DNA from: a halophilic archaeon
GTDB lineage: Archaea; Halobacteriota; Halobacteria; Halobacteriales; Haladaptataceae
Direction: 5' to 3'
Assembly: GCA_003298465.1 (NCBI GenBank)
Contig: QNGA01000002.1
Span: 124,001-188,000 of the forward strand
Length of the DNA stretch: 64,000 nucleotides
The position numbers and the translations under genes were made by a program. This document shows, piece by piece, positions 18,173 through 26,710 of this stretch (position 1 is the stretch's first letter; each line of letters begins with the position of its first letter). The notes beneath the pieces are model-generated. The model had not been told where the DNA came from, did not search any database, and saw only the letters and a list, made by a program, of their open reading frames with translations.

Positions 18173-19585
18173 ATGACGGAACGACAGCGAGCGCGGAACG
18201 GCGAGGTCACGGAAGCGATGGAGCGAGTCGCGGAGCGCGAACGGGTCGACCCGGCGTTCGTCCGCGAGCAGGTCGCGGAGGGCCGGGCGGTGATACCGAA
18301 CAACCGCGAGCACGACGCGCTCGACCCGATGATAATCGGCCGGGCGTTCTCGACCAAGGTGAACGCGAACATCGGCGCGAGCGACGAGGCCAGCGACGCC
18401 GACGAAGAACTCCGGAAGCTCCACACCGCGGTCCACTACGGCGCGGACACGGTGATGGACCTCAGCACCGGCGGCGACCTCGACGCCATCCGGGCGTCGA
18501 ACGTCGAGCACTCGCCGGTTCCGGTCGGTACCGTTCCGATATACGAGGCCGTGACGCGCGCGGGGAGTCCGGAAGACATCACGCCGGACCTCCTGGTCGA
18601 CGTGATAGAGAAACAGGCCGAGCAGGGCGTCGACTACCAGACCATCCACGCCGGCGTCCTGGCCGAACACCTTCCGCTCACCGACGGCCGGAAGACCGGA
18701 ATCGTCTCGCGCGGCGGCTCCATCCTCGCCGAGTGGATGGAGGAGAACGGCGAGCAGAATCCCCTCTACACTCGGTTCGAGGATATCTGCGATATCTTCG
18801 CCGAGTACGACGTGACGTTCAGCCTCGGCGACGGACTCCGTCCCGGCTGTCTCGCCGACGCCGGCGACGACGCCCAGTTCGCCGAACTGGAGACGCTCGG
18901 CGAACTCACCCGGACGGCGTGGGAGCGCGGCGTGCAGGTCATGGTCGAGGGGCCGGGTCACGTCCCGATGGACCGAATCGCCGGCCAGGTCGAGCGCCAG
19001 CAGGAGGTCTGTGACGGCGCGCCGTTCTACGTGCTCGGCCCGCTCGTGACCGACGTCGCGCCGGGCTACGACCACATCACCAGCGCCATCGGCGCGACCG
19101 AAGCCGCCCGCGCCGGCGCGGCGATGCTCTGTTACGTCACCCCGAAAGAACACCTCGGTCTGCCCGAGGCGGCGGACGTTCGCGACGGTCTCGCGGCCTA
19201 CCGCATCGCCGCCCACGCCGCCGACGTCGCGAACGGTCGCGAGGGTGCCCGCGACTGGGACGACGCGCTCTCCGAGGCCCGGTACGCCTTCGACTGGCGG
19301 CGGCAGTTCGACCTCGCGCTCGACCCCGAGCGCGCCCGGGAGTACCACGACCAGACGCTCCCCGGCGACAACTACAAGGAGGCGCGGTTCTGCTCGATGT
19401 GCGGGGCGGAGTTCTGCTCGATGCGCATCGACCAGGACGCTCGCGAGGCGGGCGAGATGGCCGCCATCGACGACGAGACGGACCTCGCCGCCTCGGTCGC
19501 CGCCGAGGTGAATCGCCCGCCGGTCGGCACGCACGACGCCGAGACGTCCGACCTCCCCGACGTCGCCGAGGCCGGGGACGACTGA
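18173..19585 (+). CDS. thiC: Phosphomethylpyrimidine synthase (thiamine biosynthesis)
   Basis: This 470-residue radical-SAM enzyme converts 5-aminoimidazole ribotide to HMP-phosphate, the pyrimidine half of thiamine. The visible family blocks are [94 protein letters not shown] and [20 protein letters not shown]. The C-terminal cluster motif is CSMCGAEFC (C-x2-C-x4-C). It lacks the long N-terminal domain of bacterial ThiC, as archaeal forms do. It has its own promoter with a repeat-rich site. Confidence 0.97.
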   Translation: MTERQRARNGEVTEAMERVAERERVDPAFVREQVAEGRAVIPNNREHDALDPMIIGRAFSTKVNANIGASDEASDADEELRKLHTAVHYGADTVMDLSTGGDLDAIRASNVEHSPVPVGTVPIYEAVTRAGSPEDITPDLLVDVIEKQAEQGVDYQTIHAGVLAEHLPLTDGRKTGIVSRGGSILAEWMEENGEQNPLYTRFEDICDIFAEYDVTFSLGDGLRPGCLADAGDDAQFAELETLGELTRTAWERGVQVMVEGPGHVPMDRIAGQVERQQEVCDGAPFYVLGPLVTDVAPGYDHITSAIGATEAARAGAAMLCYVTPKEHLGLPEAADVRDGLAAYRIAAHAADVANGREGARDWDDALSEARYAFDWRRQFDLALDPERAREYHDQTLPGDNYKEARFCSMCGAEFCSMRIDQDAREAGEMAAIDDETDLAASVAAEVNRPPVGTHDAETSDLPDVAEAGDD

Positions 19586-19646
19586 CGGCGAACTGCTGCC
19601 GTCTCGCGGCGGCAGGGACTTACCGCCTCGCTCCTAACGGGCGACT

Positions 19647-20096
19647 ATGTACACCGGGAAGACGGAGCAGCCCTGCTGTCTCTGCGACGACCCGGACGCC
19701 CCAGTGCGCGTCGACCTGCCGCCGCGAGCGATTCCGGAACTGAAACACGGCGACCCCATCGCGTGGCAGGACGTCGTCGGCGAGGTGTCCGTCCACTTCT
19801 GCGAGAGCGACTGGGCGGTCGTCCGGGACCTCGTGCTCGACGCCGGGATGAGTCCCCTGCCGCGCTGCAACGCCGCCCGAGCGTCCTTCGACCTCCGCGA
19901 GGACTTCGAGGCGCTGCTGGACCGCACCCGCGACGAACCGGACCAGAGCGGCGTCGAATCCCGGCTGCTGGAGCGCAGCGAGCGAGTCGTGGCCGAGTAC
20001 GGGCGAGATTCGCTACACAGCGAGCGCGACCTCGTCGAGGCGAAGATCGTCCGGTGGGTCCTGGAAGCGGACGGCGTCGCTCCCGAGGGCGCCTGA
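19647..20096 (+). CDS. Conserved-looking hypothetical protein with N-terminal Cys pair
   Basis: This 149-residue soluble protein starts MYTGKTEQPCCLCDDPDAPV, and further Cys residues occur in VHFCESDWAVVRD and PLPRCNAARASF. The C-terminal half is helical and charged (LLERSERVVAEYGRDSLHSE). The CCLC and later Cys could form a zinc site. I do not recognise the family. It follows thiC by 61 bases on the same strand, but nothing links it to thiamine. Confidence 0.7.
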   Translation: MYTGKTEQPCCLCDDPDAPVRVDLPPRAIPELKHGDPIAWQDVVGEVSVHFCESDWAVVRDLVLDAGMSPLPRCNAARASFDLREDFEALLDRTRDEPDQSGVESRLLERSERVVAEYGRDSLHSERDLVEAKIVRWVLEADGVAPEGA

Positions 20097-20164
20097 TACG
20101 GTCCGCTCCTCGCGTCGACTCGTCGGGGTGAGATTGAACACCTCCGCGCTCGTCTCTCGAAGCC

Positions 20165-20947
20165 ATGGCCACCTTTCGCGGTGCGATACTTGACGTGGAC
20201 GGCACGCTCGTGCGCGGAAACGACCGCATTCCGGGCGCCCGCGAGGGCGTACGGGTCCTCCGCGACGCCGGCGCGGACCTCCTCCTCTGTTCGAACAATC
20301 CGACCCGTCCGGCGGAGTACCACGCCGACCGCCTCACGGCCCACGGCATCGACGTCGCCCCCGGGCAGGTGCTCACCGCCGCGACCGTCACCGCGGAGTA
20401 CCTCGCGAGCGAACACCCGGACGGCGTGCCGTTCGTCGTCGGCGAGCCGTACCTCGACGACCTGCTCCGGGAGTACGGCTTCGACCCCACGGACGACCCC
20501 GACGCCGCGGACGTGGTCGTCGCGTCCATCGACCGGGAGTTCGACTACGACCGTCTCACGCGGGCGTTCTGGGCGCTCGAAGACGGCGCCGCGTTCGTCG
20601 GGACCGACCCCGACCGCACCATCCCGACGAGCGACCGTCTCGTCCCCGGGTCGGGGGCGGTCGTCAACGCCATCGCGGGCGTGGCGGGCCGCGAGCCCGA
20701 CCGGGTGCTCGGCAAGCCCTCGGAGGAGACGGCGGCGACGGCGCTGGAGCGACTCGGCGTCGCCGCCGAGCGGTGCCTGGTCGTCGGCGACCGCCTCGAC
20801 ACCGACGTCGCGCTCGGCGAGCGTCTGGGGATGACGACCGCGCTCGTCCTCTCCGGCGTGACGACGCGAGCGGACCTCGACGACGCGACCGTGCGACCGG
20901 ACCACGTACTCGACTCGCTGGCGGAGGTCGGTCGCCTGCTGGACTGA
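20165..20947 (+). CDS. HAD-superfamily phosphatase, NagD-like (class IIA)
   Basis: This 260-residue protein has HAD motif I GAILDVDGTLVRGND, motif II LLLCSNNPTRP (S/T then N), the class IIA cap region containing VGEPYLDDLLREYGF and VVASIDREFDYDRLTRAFW, motif III Lys in VLGKPSEETA, and motif IV LVVGDRLDTDVALGERLGM. Relatives are 4-nitrophenyl/phosphoglycolate-type phosphatases and NagD nucleotidases. The substrate cannot be fixed from sequence. Confidence 0.92.
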   Translation: MATFRGAILDVDGTLVRGNDRIPGAREGVRVLRDAGADLLLCSNNPTRPAEYHADRLTAHGIDVAPGQVLTAATVTAEYLASEHPDGVPFVVGEPYLDDLLREYGFDPTDDPDAADVVVASIDREFDYDRLTRAFWALEDGAAFVGTDPDRTIPTSDRLVPGSGAVVNAIAGVAGREPDRVLGKPSEETAATALERLGVAAERCLVVGDRLDTDVALGERLGMTTALVLSGVTTRADLDDATVRPDHVLDSLAEVGRLLD

Positions 20948-21221
20948 CCGCGGAGTCGCCCGACTCGGCCGCCTCGGGTAGGTCGGGGCGCGCTCGACGC
21001 TCGCCGGGTCTGGGAACGTGGCGGCGAGGGAAACGACGACCGGCGCTCCGGTTCGCACTTCCGGGAATCCGACGCTGCCGGTCGGCTCACGGCTACGTTC
21101 CGCGGAATCGAACGAAACGGTCAATATCTCGCGGAACCTATATACCGCTTGATTCGGGGCGGTAGAACGCATCGAGCCCGTCGTTTTTGGCGCGTTTTCC
21201 CCTCCGATGGGAGACGAAACC
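20948..21221 (+). other. Intergenic with cupin promoter
   Basis: The only clear signal is the TATA-like CCTATATACC at 21137-21146, 61-76 bases before the possible cupin starts at 21207 and 21222. Nothing else is seen. Confidence 0.4.
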
Positions 21222-21686
21222 ATGACCAGCAAAACGCAGAAGAAGAAAGTGCAGGCTGTCGACCTCTACCGGTTCGAGGGTACCGAGGTGCGGGCAGAAG
21301 ACGACGACCACGCCCGCCTCCACGGATACTTCCCGCTCTCGCCGGGGACGCCGAACGCCAGCGACGTCACTGCCGACGACCTCACGATGGTCTGCATGGA
21401 GATTCAGCCCGGCGACCACCTGCCGACGCACACCGACAGCAGCGAGGAACTGCTCGTCGTAACCGCCGGAACGGTCGCGGCGACCGTCGACGGGGAGACG
21501 GTCGAACTCTCGACCGGCCAGTGCGCGGTCGTCCCCGAGATGGTCCCGCACGGTATCGAAACCGTCGGCGACGAACCGGCCCGCGTTCTCGGCATCTTCC
21601 CCGACGACGAACTCACCGCCACCTTCGAGACGACGCTCGAACCGTTCGGCACGAACGTCGTGACCATCGGCGGCGACGCCGACTGA
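21222..21686 (+). CDS. Cupin-domain protein
   Basis: This protein has about 154 residues. A single conserved cupin barrel is visible: METAL-type motif 1 PGDHLPTHTDSSEELLVVTA, which runs into GTVAATVDG, and motif 2 QCAVVPEMVPHGIETVGDEP. It has His/Glu ligands in the G(X)5HXH(X)3,4E(X)6G pattern with one substitution (THTDSSEE). Small cupins of this kind may bind a metal or a small effector; the reaction is unknown. The start is ATG 21222 (MTSKTQKKK) or ATG 21207, five codons upstream. Confidence 0.82.
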   Translation: MTSKTQKKKVQAVDLYRFEGTEVRAEDDDHARLHGYFPLSPGTPNASDVTADDLTMVCMEIQPGDHLPTHTDSSEELLVVTAGTVAATVDGETVELSTGQCAVVPEMVPHGIETVGDEPARVLGIFPDDELTATFETTLEPFGTNVVTIGGDAD

Positions 21687-21755
21687 CCCCGACGGGGAGA
21701 GCCGGCGTCGCTCCGAGTGCGGGCGGGGAACCGCGGCGATAGACGGCGACGCGAC

Positions 21756-22130
21756 TCACTTTTCGGTCCACTCGCCGCCGACGCGGTCGACGCCCATCAT
21801 CGCTTCGCCGGGGTGTTCGGTGAACACGACTTTCATGTTCGGGTCGGGGACGTCGAAGGCGTCGCCGGCGTACTCCATCGTCCCGAGCGCGAACGCTCGC
21901 TTTCGCTCGTGGGAGCGACCGCGACGGATCTGGGCGTCGAGGAACAGCAACGGTCCGTCGACGCCCCGTCCGAGGTGCATCTCCGCGTCGGCGCGCTCGC
22001 GAATCGTGACGGCGACGTGGCCGGCCGTGGTCGCCATCTCGCTGGTGTACAGTTCGGTCACTCGCTCCGCGAACGTCGTCTTCTCGTCGGCGGTCAGCGA
22101 GAGGGTCGTGTCGAACTGGAGCAGGGGCAC
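21756..22130 (-). CDS. Tautomerase-superfamily protein
   Basis: This 124-residue protein starts Met-Pro (MPLLQFDTTLSLTADEKTTF), giving the N-terminal catalytic proline of 4-oxalocrotonate-type tautomerases after Met removal. The TSEMATTAGHVAVTIRERAD stretch fits the beta-alpha-beta fold. It is longer than the 60-70 residue 4-OT subunits. It lies 54 bases downstream of the alpha/beta hydrolase gene on the same strand, and the two may form a small catabolic operon. Confidence 0.72.
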   Translation of the reverse strand: MPLLQFDTTLSLTADEKTTFAERVTELYTSEMATTAGHVAVTIRERADAEMHLGRGVDGPLLFLDAQIRRGRSHERKRAFALGTMEYAGDAFDVPDPNMKVVFTEHPGEAMMGVDRVGGEWTEK

Positions 22131-22184
22131 GGTCTCGGCTGGGCGGGCGAGCGTCTTGTACCTGCCGGGCGAGCGGTCGGCGGC

Positions 22185-23027
22185 TCACTCCGCGCCGAGA
22201 AGGAAGGCGCTCAGTTCCTCCCGATACGCCTCCGGACGGTCCTCCATCACCCAGTGAGTGGCGTCGTCCAGTCCGGTGAGCTCGGCGTCCGCGATGTCGT
22301 CCCGGAGGCGCTCTGCGTACTCGATGGCCTGAAGCTCGTCGTCGGCACCCCACAGCAGGAGCGTCTCCGCGGCGACCGCCCCGGGGTCGATTTCCGTCGT
22401 ATGGCTCGTGTTCGTCGCGACGGCGTTCCGGACGAGCGAGGTGAGCCCCGCTTCGGACTGCCACGGCGTCGTCATCCCGTCGAGGAACTCCGACGACGGG
22501 TCACCGCTCGACAGCGTGTCCGCGAACGTCTCCTCGAGCATCTGCCGTAGCTCCTCGACGCTCGTCTCCTCGACCGTCGACGGGAGTCCGAGTTCCGTGA
22601 TGAACGGAACCGGCCACGAGTCGTAGGCGACGGCGTTGGACAGTACGAGTCGGTCGACGGCGTCCGGATTGTGAGCGGCGTACCGAAGGAAGACGCCGCC
22701 GCCGAGGTCGTGTCCGACCAGCGACACGGCGTCCAGACCGAGCGTCTCGACGAGTTCGTCGACCATCACCTCCTGGGCGCGGAGCGACCGGTCGAACCCG
22801 TCGTACATCGACGAGTTCCCGTAGCCGACCATGTCCGGGGCGATTACGCGACGTTCCTCGCTGACGGGCGGAACGACGTTCCGCCACAGGAACGAGTTCG
22901 TCGGAATTCCGTGGAGGAACAGGACCGGGTCGCCGGCCCCCTCGTCGTAGTAGGCGACCTCGAGTTCGTGTCCGTCGACCGAGACGGTCGCGGTCTCCTG
23001 TTCCGAACTCCAGTCGTCGTAGTTCAT
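22185..23027 (-). CDS. Alpha/beta hydrolase with Asp nucleophile (epoxide hydrolase/haloalkane dehalogenase-like)
   Basis: This 280-residue protein has the oxyanion motif FLHGIPTNSFLWRN, the nucleophile elbow SLVGHDLGGGVFLRYAAHNP (Asp at ~107 instead of Ser), the acid region LLLWGADDELQ and the catalytic His in DDATHWVMEDRPEAY. Asp nucleophiles are typical of haloalkane dehalogenases and epoxide hydrolases. The Trp that normally follows the Asp (HDWGG) is Leu here, so halide binding of the usual kind is absent. ATG 23027 is the natural start. The next gene downstream is a tautomerase. Confidence 0.85.
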   Translation of the reverse strand: MNYDDWSSEQETATVSVDGHELEVAYYDEGAGDPVLFLHGIPTNSFLWRNVVPPVSEERRVIAPDMVGYGNSSMYDGFDRSLRAQEVMVDELVETLGLDAVSLVGHDLGGGVFLRYAAHNPDAVDRLVLSNAVAYDSWPVPFITELGLPSTVEETSVEELRQMLEETFADTLSSGDPSSEFLDGMTTPWQSEAGLTSLVRNAVATNTSHTTEIDPGAVAAETLLLWGADDELQAIEYAERLRDDIADAELTGLDDATHWVMEDRPEAYREELSAFLLGAE

Positions 23028-23308
23028 TTTCGATCTCCCCGTACGTCGTATCGCTGGCACGTCCCAAACTACTACTGGCTGAGAGTCTCCCGACGACCCG
23101 CCGTAGGCCGTGAGTCCGTCCGCTGTCGGGACGATTCTGCGGCGATTCTTTCCGGTGTCTGTGACTCGGGTAGACGCCGACGAATGGCCCGCTTCGGTTC
23201 GAAACGGCCAGAAGTCCCGGTACGACGTTTTTGGGGCCGACATCGGCTGCCGCACTCACTACCGCGAAATCCAGACGGATAACCGAGCGCTCGCTAGGGA
23301 ACGCAAGG
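23028..23308. other. Divergent promoter region between hydrolase and TauE/SafE genes
   Basis: No gene is seen. The region carries the promoters of two divergent genes. No strong palindrome was noticed by eye. Confidence 0.4.
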
Positions 23309-24232
23309 ATGAGCCAACACGAATCTCGCGGGAACGCCGGAACGTTCGTCGCGAATCTCTTCGACCTCCAGTATCGTGAAGTGATGATGGCGTTCGCGAC
23401 GCTCGCCGTCCTCGTCGGTTCGGTCGTCTTCTTCCCCGGAGCGGAGAACGTCACGAAAGGCGTGCAGTCGAACATCTCCCTCGGCCTGTTTGCACTGTTC
23501 GTCGGCGTCGCAATCGTCGCCGGCGTGGTCAAGGGCATGATCGGGTTCGGTTACTCGCTCATCACGACGCCGATCTTCGCGTCGGTCATCGACCCGACGC
23601 TCGCGGTCGTCGTCCTCGCCATCCCACCGTGGATGATCAACATGTTCCAGATCGGCGAGACCGACACGGGGCTCACGTTCGTCCGCGAGGAGTGGGCGCT
23701 GTTGCTGCTGGCCGTCGTCGGTTCCGTCGTCGGCGTGTCGTTCCTCGCGCAGTTCCGGACCGGTCCGATAATCCCGTTCCTCATCGGCCTCGTCATCTTC
23801 GGGTACGTCGTCTTCCAGGTCGTCCAGAACTTCGTGACGATTCGGCAAGCGCACCACCCCGTCGCGCTCGGCGTGGCGGGCTTCCTCGAAGGGTTCCTGC
23901 TCGCCGTCGCCAATCTCGGCCCGCTCCTGCCCGCCTACTTCCACACGTTCGAACGCGACGTCGAACGATACATCGGGGGGCTCTCGATGGTGCTCGGAAC
24001 CATCTTCACCGTCCGCATCGTCCAGATGCTCCTCTTCACCGACCTGATGACGACCTACCGACTCTGGCTCGGGTCGGTCATCGCCGTCGTCACCGTCGTC
24101 GGGTTGCTGATCGGCACGTACCTCCGTCGGCTGGAGATAGACGAACGGAAGTTCAACTGGTTCGTCGTCGTCCTCCTGTTCGTTATCGCGCTCAACATCT
24201 TCCGGAACACGATTCCGGCGCTGCTCCCCTGA
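23309..24232 (+). CDS. TauE/SafE-family sulfite/organosulfonate exporter-like permease
   Basis: This 307-residue protein has about eight hydrophobic helices. The duplicated TauE/SafE half-motifs are visible: GVVKGMIGFGYSLITTPIFA and, in the second half, LGVAGFLEGFLLAVANLGPL. The family moves sulfite, taurine-derived or other small anions across the cell membrane. Start 23309 (MSQHESRG) is chosen because the longer frame is Arg-rich. The gene faces a DsrE-family gene 7 bases beyond its stop, which hints at a sulfur-related role (weak). Confidence 0.88.
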   Translation: MSQHESRGNAGTFVANLFDLQYREVMMAFATLAVLVGSVVFFPGAENVTKGVQSNISLGLFALFVGVAIVAGVVKGMIGFGYSLITTPIFASVIDPTLAVVVLAIPPWMINMFQIGETDTGLTFVREEWALLLLAVVGSVVGVSFLAQFRTGPIIPFLIGLVIFGYVVFQVVQNFVTIRQAHHPVALGVAGFLEGFLLAVANLGPLLPAYFHTFERDVERYIGGLSMVLGTIFTVRIVQMLLFTDLMTTYRLWLGSVIAVVTVVGLLIGTYLRRLEIDERKFNWFVVVLLFVIALNIFRNTIPALLP

Positions 24233-24239
24233 CCGGCGC

Positions 24240-24578
24240 TCAGGGTTTGAGGTAGGCGTAACCCTCGTCCTGGAGTCGCGTGAGTTCACCGACGCCCGAG
24301 GACACGAGTTCGACGCCGTCGATGAGGTCGTCGCCGGTGAGGTCCGTGCCCTCTATCGTGTTGTGGCACTGCCTGAAGCTGACGCCGCGCTCCTGAAGCG
24401 CTTCGACCGTCTCGCACTGGGGGGAGTCCGTCGTCAGGAGGGCGAGGCCGCCGCTGTTGGCCACGAGTGCGACGGCCTCGACGTCGACCGTGTCGTCGTC
24501 GAGGAGGTTGGCGACGTTGCTGACGACGCGCTCGTGGAGGTCCGAATCGTCGTTCGAGTGGTGGAACACGGCTTTCAT
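24240..24578 (-). CDS. DsrE-family small protein
   Basis: This 112-residue protein has the DsrE-like fold signature: MKAVFHHSNDDSDLHERVVS, a first strand-helix unit, the VALVANSGGLALLTT strand, the QCETVEALQERGVSFRQCHN region with two Cys, and the LVSSGVGELTRLQDEGYAYL end. DsrE relatives carry or transfer sulfur via Cys, and here Cys in SPQCETV and FRQCHNT are candidates. It is convergent with the TauE/SafE gene. The exact role is unknown. Confidence 0.85.
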   Translation of the reverse strand: MKAVFHHSNDDSDLHERVVSNVANLLDDDTVDVEAVALVANSGGLALLTTDSPQCETVEALQERGVSFRQCHNTIEGTDLTGDDLIDGVELVSSGVGELTRLQDEGYAYLKP

Positions 24579-24788
24579 GCGAGTAGAACTGGGGCCTGAG
24601 AGCTAAAAGGGTTGACTCGTCGGCAGCGACGCCCCGGTACCGAGACGGGTACCCCCTCCAGGGAAATCCTCGACGGAACGGACCGCAAAATCGTTCTCGC
24701 GAGTCGGGCCCGTTCTCCGGCGTCTCGGGGAGGGCGGCTCCGGCGAAGAACGTAAAACACGCCCCGCTCCGGTCCGTACCGACTGCCG

Positions 24789-26039
24789 ATGAACGACGTT
24801 CGGCTGAACGAGCGCGAGTTTCACCACATGCTGGTGGTCGCCGCCGTCCTGGGGGTCGGCGTCGGCCTCGTCGCCACGGCGTTCCGTCTCGTCTGGCTCT
24901 TCGTCAAGCATCAGCTCTGGACGACGCTGACGGCGACGTACTGGCGCGTCCCGGTCAGCATCGGCGCGGGCGTCGCCGTCGGAGCCGTCCTCTACGCGAC
25001 GTTCTATCCGGGAGCGCTCTCGGCGCTCGTCCAGCAGTTCCACGCCGAGGGGCGGGTCGAACTCGAGGAGAACGTTCCGATTCTCCCCGTCGGTCTCGTC
25101 GGGTTGGTCGCCGGACAGAACGCGGGACCGGAGGGAGTGATGTCGGTCGTCGGCGGCTCGTTCGGCACGTACGTCTCGGAGCTGTTCGGGTTCGAGAACT
25201 CGACGAAACTCCTGACGCTCGCGGGGATGGGGGCGGGGTTCGGGACGATTCTGGGTGCGCCCATCGGCGGGGCGCTCCTCTGGCTGGAACTCCCCCACGA
25301 CCACGGACTCGAGTACTACGAGGCGCTCATCCCGACGTTCGTCGCCTCGTTCGCGGGGTATCTCACGGAAGCCTCGCTCGGAGGGATGGCGCTGTTCCCC
25401 ACGTGGAAGACGGCCGCGCTCGCCTCGCCGACGCTCGGAACGCTCGGTTGGGCCGTCGGCATCGGCGTCGTCTGCATCCCGTTCGGGCTGGTGTACTCGA
25501 AGACGTTTTCGCTCGTCGGGCGAGCGTTCCGCCGGTTGTCCCTCGCGGTGTACGTCCGGACGACGCTCGCCGGCGCGGTCATCGGCGTGCTCGGCTGGCT
25601 CGTGCCGCTGTCGTACTTCTACGGCGGAGCGAAGATGAGCGTCCTGCTGGAGGGCGGCTTCTCGCTGGAGACGCTGCTGCTGACGCTCGGTGCGGTCATG
25701 GTCGCCGCCGCGTTCACCATCCACGGAAACTGGATCGGCGGCCTCATCGTCCCGCATATGTTCATGGGAGCACTCGTCGGTCAGGCGACGGCGCTGGTCG
25801 TCCCCGGTCTCCCGCCGATGCTGGCGATGCTCGCGGGCATGGCGTCGTTCAACTCCGTGGTGACCGGCACGCCGCTGTCGTCCGCGCTCATCGCCATCGC
25901 GCTCAGTGACGGCGCCAGCATCACGCCCCTGTTCCTCGCCTCGCTCGTGGCGTTCGCCGCGAGTCCGTCGGTGCGGTTCGTCGAGGAGGCCGCCTCGCGG
26001 TCGGAATCGCCGAACTTCCACGTCTCCGGCGACGATTGA
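24789..26039 (+). CDS. ClC-family chloride channel/transporter
   Basis: This 416-residue protein has about ten membrane helices. ClC selectivity elements are present in modified form: VAGQNAGPEGVMSVVGG (gating-Glu loop; canonical GREGP), GMGAGFGTILGAPIGGALLW then LE, and GNWIGGLIVPHMFMGALVG. A further conserved block is AGMASFNSVVTGTPLSSALI. No C-terminal CBS pair is present. It would conduct or exchange Cl- across the cell membrane, of obvious use to a halophile. It is a single gene with its start 210 bases from the DsrE gene. Confidence 0.9.
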   Translation: MNDVRLNEREFHHMLVVAAVLGVGVGLVATAFRLVWLFVKHQLWTTLTATYWRVPVSIGAGVAVGAVLYATFYPGALSALVQQFHAEGRVELEENVPILPVGLVGLVAGQNAGPEGVMSVVGGSFGTYVSELFGFENSTKLLTLAGMGAGFGTILGAPIGGALLWLELPHDHGLEYYEALIPTFVASFAGYLTEASLGGMALFPTWKTAALASPTLGTLGWAVGIGVVCIPFGLVYSKTFSLVGRAFRRLSLAVYVRTTLAGAVIGVLGWLVPLSYFYGGAKMSVLLEGGFSLETLLLTLGAVMVAAAFTIHGNWIGGLIVPHMFMGALVGQATALVVPGLPPMLAMLAGMASFNSVVTGTPLSSALIAIALSDGASITPLFLASLVAFAASPSVRFVEEAASRSESPNFHVSGDD

Positions 26040-26141
26040 CCCCGTAGCGAGGCTCACGCACCGTCGCCGGTAGGTCCTCGCGGACGCGTTCGGGGGTCGC
26101 ACGCCGGTTCGAACGGGAACGGCCGTGTCCTCCGGCCGATC

Positions 26142-26474
26142 CTACGTTAGCCAATCCAGCAGCCACACGGCCAGTCCGAGAGCGACGAGAACCATTCCGA
26201 TCGCCGAGGTGGCCGGTTCGGGCAAGAGAAAGAGTACGACGCCCACGACGAGGAGTACGGAGACGATCCCTTCGTTCCACCGACCGTCCTCGCCCGTCGC
26301 TTCGGAGGGCCCGATATCCTCGCTCCCGCCGTAGGCGTCGTTCTCGTCCTCCGCGTCCGACCACGGCCAGACCGACCATCCGAACCCGTACGGGGAGCCT
26401 CCGTAGGGGAAGATCGAGTCGTCGAACGCCTCCTCGGCAGGGGGTTCGTCGGTGTACTGATCGTCGTCTCTCAT
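26142..26474 (-). CDS. Small acidic two-helix membrane protein
   Basis: This 110-residue protein has an acidic, aromatic N-terminal half (DDSIFPYGGSPYGFGWSVWP, then WSDAEDENDAYGG) and two C-terminal transmembrane helices (GIVSVLLVVGVVLFLLPEP and AIGMVLVALGLAVWLLDWLT). I do not recognise the family; similar designs are common in haloarchaea. The frame and codon use are convincing. Confidence 0.7.
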   Translation of the reverse strand: MRDDDQYTDEPPAEEAFDDSIFPYGGSPYGFGWSVWPWSDAEDENDAYGGSEDIGPSEATGEDGRWNEGIVSVLLVVGVVLFLLPEPATSAIGMVLVALGLAVWLLDWLT

Positions 26475-26597
26475 ATCCCGCCTAACTAACCGGAACGGGG
26501 TTAGTGGTTGGGGCCGAAGGGCCGGACCGGCCGGGCCGAACGTGCCCGACCTCCTGGGGAAAGCCTTTTGCGCGTGGTGGCCGGAGCTACGACCGGC

Positions 26598-26651
26598 ATG
26601 TCAGTCGCTGCTACTGCCGGTGGTCGATTTTGGCCGACCATCGCGCACTGA
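26598..26651 (+). CDS. Candidate 17-residue trpS leader peptide with a Trp codon
   Basis: ATG 26598 encodes MSVAATAGGRFWPTIAH and stops at 26649-26651, 59 bases before trpS. The single Trp codon (26631-26633, codon 12) lies in the loop of a hairpin. A short peptide with Trp before a tryptophanyl-tRNA synthetase is what a translation-sensing attenuator would look like. This is inference; the peptide is too short to be proven by composition. Confidence 0.4.
   Translation: MSVAATAGGRFWPTIAH
26618..26643 (+). promoter_or_regulatory. Hairpin in the trpS leader (attenuator-like)
   Basis: CGGTGGTCG (26618-26626) pairs with CGACCATCG (26635-26643), a 9-bp stem with one G-T pair and an 8-base loop, ATTTTGGC, containing the TGG Trp codon. 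The 5' arm GGTGGTC (26619-26625) can instead pair, with one bulge, to GACCAGCC (26703-26710), which directly precedes the trpS start codon and overlaps the end of the Shine-Dalgarno. Confidence 0.5.
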
Positions 26652-26696
26652 GACGGATTCTGCGGTAACGAGTGTACAGTTGCAAGTAAACGCCGG

Positions 26697-26704
26697 GGAG
26701 GTGA
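26697..26704 (+). promoter_or_regulatory. Strong Shine-Dalgarno of trpS
   Basis: GGAGGTGA is a full match to the 3' end of 16S rRNA, 6 bases before the GTG start at 26711. It decides the start and is placed where leader pairing could hide it. Confidence 0.75.
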
Positions 26705-26710
26705 CCAGCC

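Noticed and set aside
22185..23027. Firm assignment as haloalkane dehalogenase
   Set aside because: The Trp after the nucleophile Asp and the Asn of the HGNP motif, both needed for halide binding, are replaced by Leu and Ile.
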